A stretch of 8,909 nucleotides of DNA from Verrucomicrobiota bacterium (lineage in GTDB: Bacteria > Verrucomicrobiota > Verrucomicrobiae > Chthoniobacterales > UBA10450), in the NCBI GenBank assembly GCA_005887855.1, contig VBQB01000191.1, forward strand, positions 1 to 8,909, given 5' to 3'. Both the position numbers and the translations under genes were made by a program. The notes under the pieces are model-generated. The model was not told the DNA's origin. It worked only from the letters and a program-made list of their open reading frames with translations, and did not search any database. This document shows, piece after piece, positions 6,091 through 8,909 of this stretch (positions are counted from its first letter, which is position 1; each line of letters begins with the position of its first letter).

Positions 6091-7967
6091 CGCAGGCCGT
6101 CGTGACTGGGAAGACTAACCAGTTGCCAGTCGAGGCTCGTGTCGTGGTTCCATTCGTTCCGCTGTCCGAATTCGCCGCCCATAAAGAGCAACTTTTTGCC
6201 TGGCTGCCCATACATCCACGCCAGAAACATCCGCAGGTTCGCAAACTTTTGCCATTCGTCGCCCGGCATCTTGGATAACAAAGAGCGTTTCCCGTACACC
6301 ACCTCGTCATGGCTGAGCACAAGAATGAAGTTCTCTTGGAAAGCGTAGAGCAGCGAAAACGTGATGTTACCGTGATGATATCGCCGGTAGATCGGGTCGA
6401 TGCTCATGTATTGCAGGAAATCGTGCATCCAGCCCATGTTCCATTTGAAGCCGAAGCCCAGCCCACCTAGATAAGTCGGACGCGATACACCGGGCCAGTC
6501 GGTTGATTCCTCGGCGATGGTCATGATTCCAGGGAAACGCTCGTAGCAAACTTCGTTGAAACGTTTCAAAAAATAGATGGCGTCGAGATTTTCGCGGCCA
6601 CCGTAAACATTCGGGATCCATTGGCCGGGCTTTCTCGAATAATCGAGATAAAGCATCGAAGCTACGGCGTCGACGCGCAGACCGTCGATGTGATATTTGT
6701 CGAACCAAAAAAGCGCGTTGCCGATCAGAAAATTGCGGACTTCGTTGCGGCCAAAATTGAAAATGAGCGTGCCCCAATCCTGCTGCTCGCCCTGGCGCGG
6801 GTCCATGTGTTCGTAGAGATCTGTGCCATCGAATTCGGCCAGCGCATGGGCGTCCTTGGGAAAATGCGCGGGCACCCAATCCATGATCACGCCGATGCCG
6901 GCCTGATGACATTTGTCGATGAAATGGCGGAAGTCGTCAGGCGGACCGAACCGGCTGGTGGGCGCGTAATAATTTGTGACCTGATAACCCCATGAACCTT
7001 CGAAGGGATGCTCGGCAACCGGCAACAACTCGATGTGCGTATACCCCATTTCGAGCACGTACGGCAGCAACTCCTCGGCAAGTTCGAGGTAACTGAGGTG
7101 CCGAATTCCCCTGCCCGCAGCAGCTTCGCGCATCGATGCGGGCGTGGCTTCTTCAGTTTTGCGACGCCACGAGCCGAGGTGCACTTCGTAGATACTGATC
7201 GGACTCTGCGGCCAGTTTTTTTTCCGGCGTGCCTCCATCCACTCGCCATCGTTCCATGCGTAACGCTCCAGATCATAAACCAGCGATGCGGTTGATTTGC
7301 CGGGCTGATTGAAGAAGGCGAATGGATCGCTCTTGAGCAGGACCGCGCCGGTCTGACTACGGATTTCGAACTTGTAGTGCGCACCTTGCTTGATGCCGGG
7401 CACAAATAATTCCCATACGCCGCTGCCGATGAGTTTGCGCATCGGGCTGACCCTGCCATCCCAGTTGTTGAAATCCCCGACCACGCTGACGCGTTGCGCA
7501 TTAGGAGCCCATACGGCGAAATAAACGCCTGCCGCATCGCCGATTGTGCGCAAATGGGCGCCAAATTTGTCGTATATCTTCCAGTGTTGTCCTTCGGCGA
7601 ACAGATGCAGATCGACCTCGCCCATGATTGGCCCGTACTGATATGGATCCCGCGTGAGCTGCTGTGATCCGTCCCTGTCCGTGATACGGACGTGATATGG
7701 TAGATCGCGGGGCGCGCCCGGCACTGTCGCGCAAAAGAATCCGTCCTGCTGAATTCGCTCCGCTGCAATCGGCTTCTCCGCTTCTCGATCCAGCACGATA
7801 TCGATCGCGCGCGCGTCAGGGCGAAAGACACGAATCTCCAAATCATCACCAACGCGGTGCGGACCCAACACGCGGAACGGATCAGCATGCGTGCCGGCAA
7901 CGAAGCGGTTGACCTCATCCCTCGGCAGGCCGGCAATCTCGAAAGCTTTTATTACGTTCTCTTGCAC
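6039..7967 (-). CDS. glgB: 1,4-alpha-glucan branching enzyme (GH13), C-terminally truncated
   Basis: The protein cleaves alpha-1,4 glucan and re-attaches the piece in alpha-1,6 linkage during glycogen synthesis in the cytoplasm. The main frame gives 642 residues: N-terminal GlgB module ([13 protein letters not shown], 25-37), CBM48 (about 145-230; [20 protein letters not shown]), then the GH13 barrel with [21 protein letters not shown], the nucleophile Asp433 ([12 protein letters not shown]), acid/base Glu486 (TIAEES) and Asp554 ([13 protein letters not shown]). All three catalytic carboxylates are present. After [12 protein letters not shown] (Val629) the frame reads 13 foreign residues and stops, whereas intact enzymes continue for about 100 residues. 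The tail is found in another frame just downstream (5821-6090). Compared with my recollection of E. coli GlgB, about 37 codons around the RDLN...GFEW segment are missing at the junction, so activity is doubtful. The GTG start at 7967 is the only reasonable one, with AAAGG directly abutting it. Confidence 0.9.
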   Translation of the reverse strand: MQENVIKAFEIAGLPRDEVNRFVAGTHADPFRVLGPHRVGDDLEIRVFRPDARAIDIVLDREAEKPIAAERIQQDGFFCATVPGAPRDLPYHVRITDRDGSQQLTRDPYQYGPIMGEVDLHLFAEGQHWKIYDKFGAHLRTIGDAAGVYFAVWAPNAQRVSVVGDFNNWDGRVSPMRKLIGSGVWELFVPGIKQGAHYKFEIRSQTGAVLLKSDPFAFFNQPGKSTASLVYDLERYAWNDGEWMEARRKKNWPQSPISIYEVHLGSWRRKTEEATPASMREAAAGRGIRHLSYLELAEELLPYVLEMGYTHIELLPVAEHPFEGSWGYQVTNYYAPTSRFGPPDDFRHFIDKCHQAGIGVIMDWVPAHFPKDAHALAEFDGTDLYEHMDPRQGEQQDWGTLIFNFGRNEVRNFLIGNALFWFDKYHIDGLRVDAVASMLYLDYSRKPGQWIPNVYGGRENLDAIYFLKRFNEVCYERFPGIMTIAEESTDWPGVSRPTYLGGLGFGFKWNMGWMHDFLQYMSIDPIYRRYHHGNITFSLLYAFQENFILVLSHDEVVYGKRSLLSKMPGDEWQKFANLRMFLAWMYGQPGKKLLFMGGEFGQRNEWNHDTSLDWQLVSLPSHDGLRRLVFENRATATSWHSW

Positions 7968-7997
7968 CTTTAAGCGGTAAAACGGATTGCTTCGCTG

Positions 7998-8009
7998 TGC
8001 AACGTTGCA
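7998..8009. promoter_or_regulatory. Perfect 12-bp palindrome in glgB-dodecin divergent spacer
   Basis: TGCAACGTTGCA is an exact dyad, 30 bases upstream of the glgB GTG and 59 bases upstream of the dodecin ATG. A second, 8-base palindrome, GTGCGCAC, follows at 8012-8019. The position between divergent genes would suit an operator for a dimeric regulator. No regulator is identified, and no clear promoter hexamers were found in the 101-bp spacer. Confidence 0.35.
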
Positions 8010-8050
8010 AGGTGCGCACGCACAACGCGCCAGGAGTCTGCGTTACCTAT

Positions 8051-8059
8051 AGGAAGGAG
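8051..8059 (+). promoter_or_regulatory. Strong ribosome-binding site that fixes the dodecin start
   Basis: AGGAAGGAG ends nine bases before the ATG at 8069. This, together with the conserved MAKVVKVIEL opening, favours ATG 8069 over earlier in-frame starts (from 7997), which would add 24 unrelated residues. An ATG at 8064 is out of frame. Confidence 0.8.
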
Positions 8060-8068
8060 AATAATGCC

Positions 8069-8287
8069 ATGGCCAAAGTCGTTAAAGTCATTGAACTGAT
8101 GTCACAATCGCCGAAGAGCTGGGAGGATGTTGCACAGGGCGCAGTAAGCGAAGCGACAAAAACGCTGAGGAACATTCGGTCGATTTATGTCAAGGAATTC
8201 ACCGCTGAAGTGGATGGCGGAAAAATCAGCAACTATCGCATCAACGCAAAAGTCACCTTTGATTTAGAGACAGAGCGTTTAGGTTAA
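8069..8287 (+). CDS. Dodecin family flavin-binding protein
   Basis: This 72-residue protein opens MAKVVKVIELMSQSPKSWED, continues VAQGAVSEATKTLRNIRSIYVKEFTAEV, and ends with a strand pattern rich in alternating residues (KISNYRINAKVTFDLE). Length and the beta-alpha-beta-beta layout match dodecins, which assemble into hollow dodecamers that bind flavin and are thought to store or buffer it. In the well-studied archaeal and Thermus proteins a Trp soon after the TLR segment stacks on the flavin. Here the TLRNIRSIYV segment has Ser at about that place, and the only Trp is at residue 18. The protein therefore belongs to, or resembles, the branch without that Trp, and flavin binding is not assured. 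Transcribed alone, convergent with lysS and followed by a hairpin terminator. Confidence 0.88.
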   Translation: MAKVVKVIELMSQSPKSWEDVAQGAVSEATKTLRNIRSIYVKEFTAEVDGGKISNYRINAKVTFDLETERLG

Positions 8288-8292
8288 CATAA

Positions 8293-8357
8293 ATGTGGGA
8301 GCGGCCTCAGTGCCACGCGGCGATCATCGGGACTAAGGTCCCTCCCACATTATTTTT
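8293..8357 (+). terminator. Long imperfect hairpin with T-run between dodecin and lysS
   Basis: ATGTGGGAGCGGCCTCAGTGCC (8293-8314, given here as its 22-base arm) pairs with 8329-8350 at 18 of 22 positions, with a 14-base loop (8315-8328); the outer nine pairs are perfect. It starts six bases after the dodecin TAA and is followed on the plus strand by TATTTTTT, a clear intrinsic-terminator tail. Its far end touches the lysS stop codon, so it may also terminate lysS, although the minus-strand side has only a weak T-rich tail. The length and structured arms are more than a terminator needs and recall dispersed intergenic palindromes. Confidence 0.7.
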
Positions 8358-8909
8358 TCGGTCTCAGCAGTGGAAACAGGATTACGTCGCGGATGGACTC
8401 TGCACCAGTGAGCAACATTATGAGTCGATCCATCCCGATGCCGATGCCGCCGGCGGGCGGCATGCCATGCTCGAGCGCGAGAAGAAATTCCTCGTCGATT
8501 TTTTGCTTCTCTTCGCCCGCCTGTTCAAGCAGACGCTGCCGTTGCACCAGCGGGTCATTTAACTCGCTGTAACCAGGTGCGATCTCCGCCCCGTTAATGA
8601 TGAGTTCGAAAACGTCGACGAGTGAGTTGTCGGTTTCGTTTTGTCTTGCCAGCGGCACCAGCTCTTTGGGGCAGTGCGTCACAAACAGCGGATCGATCGT
8701 CCTCTCCTCGACGAGTTTTTCGAACACATGCTGCGTCACCTCGAAATCGGCCAGCTGCGGTAAGATCTCCAGTTTGAATTCATTCGTAGCGCGATCGCGG
8801 CGCTGTTCGCTGGAGAGGTCGAACCAATCTTTCCCTGCAACCTCCCGCACCACATCGTGGTAACGCGCCCGGCGCCACGGCCGTTGCAAATTGATCGTGC
8901 GAACAACTT
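8350..8909 (-). CDS. lysS: Lysyl-tRNA synthetase (class II), C-terminal part
   Basis: The frame is open from the TAA at 8350-8352 to the right edge of the window, so the start lies beyond 8909; about 185 residues are visible. Class II LysRS signatures are present: TINLQRPWRRARYHDVVREV near the edge, then PKELVPLARQN, FELIINGAEIAPGYSELNDP and motif 3 in GIGIGMDRLIMLLTGAESIR followed by DVILFPLLRPKK at the end. The enzyme charges tRNA-Lys with lysine using ATP in the cytoplasm. Motif 3 supplies the ATP-contacting Arg within GMDRL. The anticodon-binding OB domain and motifs 1 and 2 would lie outside the window. Codons and reading frame look intact. Confidence 0.95.
   Translation of the reverse strand, partial: VVRTINLQRPWRRARYHDVVREVAGKDWFDLSSEQRRDRATNEFKLEILPQLADFEVTQHVFEKLVEERTIDPLFVTHCPKELVPLARQNETDNSLVDVFELIINGAEIAPGYSELNDPLVQRQRLLEQAGEEKQKIDEEFLLALEHGMPPAGGIGIGMDRLIMLLTGAESIRDVILFPLLRPKK

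Noticed and set aside
6070..6095. Programmed ribosomal frameshift joining the two glgB frames
   Set aside because: About 37 family residues are absent at the junction, so a frameshift alone could not restore the protein, and no slippery site was noticed.
6367..7936. Several long frames (for example 6887-7936 minus, 6621-6995 plus) within glgB
   Set aside because: They are shadows in other frames of a gene with full catalytic motifs.
7997..8068. N-terminal extension of dodecin from an upstream start
   Set aside because: The added residues are unlike dodecins, and the strong ribosome-binding site points to ATG 8069.
8597..8863. Plus-strand Ser-rich frame within lysS
   Set aside because: It is the complement of the well-supported LysRS sequence.

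Overview
The window looks like a chromosomal segment of a soil bacterium, most probably Verrucomicrobiota (Chthoniobacterales / 'Candidatus Udaeobacter'-like). This placement is an inference. It rests on two large TPR proteins with a FlgO-like domain, a secreted repeat fibre with a C-terminal peptidase-S74 chaperone and an N-terminus of the type SPPPDGGYAGDNTAEG, and the styles of GlgB, dodecin and LysRS, all recalled from family knowledge rather than searched. No mobile element, CRISPR array, tRNA or rRNA was seen.

Layout. At the left edge is the C-terminal part of a membrane-anchored FlgO/TPR protein (1-1722, +). A GTGA overlap joins it to a short remnant of a second gene of the same broad group (1719-1913), followed by about 200 bp of non-coding DNA with hairpins. 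On the minus strand lies a surface-fibre gene (2114-3253): ten 17-residue YadA-head-like repeats, an S74 intramolecular chaperone domain and a coiled coil. Its signal peptide is damaged or out of frame. Divergent from it, across about 230 bp carrying two kinds of short tandem repeat, is a CadC-like protein (3519-5513, +) made of a winged helix, one membrane segment, a FlgO-like domain and TPRs.

Next comes a fragment resembling the C-terminus of exonuclease VII large subunit (about 5555-5690, +). It is followed by a glycogen branching enzyme gene on the minus strand (6039-7967) whose C-terminal beta-domain is displaced into another frame (5821 to about 6090), with roughly 37 codons missing at the junction. 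A 101-bp divergent spacer with a perfect 12-bp palindrome separates glgB from a small dodecin gene (8069-8287, +). Dodecin converges on lysS (8350 to beyond 8909, -), and a long imperfect hairpin fills the space between them.

How the genes relate. GlgB (glycogen), dodecin (flavin binding) and LysRS (translation) are housekeeping or metabolic genes with no evident operon link. The left half is accessory: two TPR signalling or scaffold proteins around a variable fibre. The most striking theme is decay: four loci (1719-1913, the fibre 5' end, the xseA-like piece, glgB 3' end) appear truncated or frameshifted within about 5 kb. The best candidate for something new is the divergent pair of winged-helix/TPR sensor and S74 fibre, with three 10-bp-spaced CTGAA repeats directly ahead of the sensor start.
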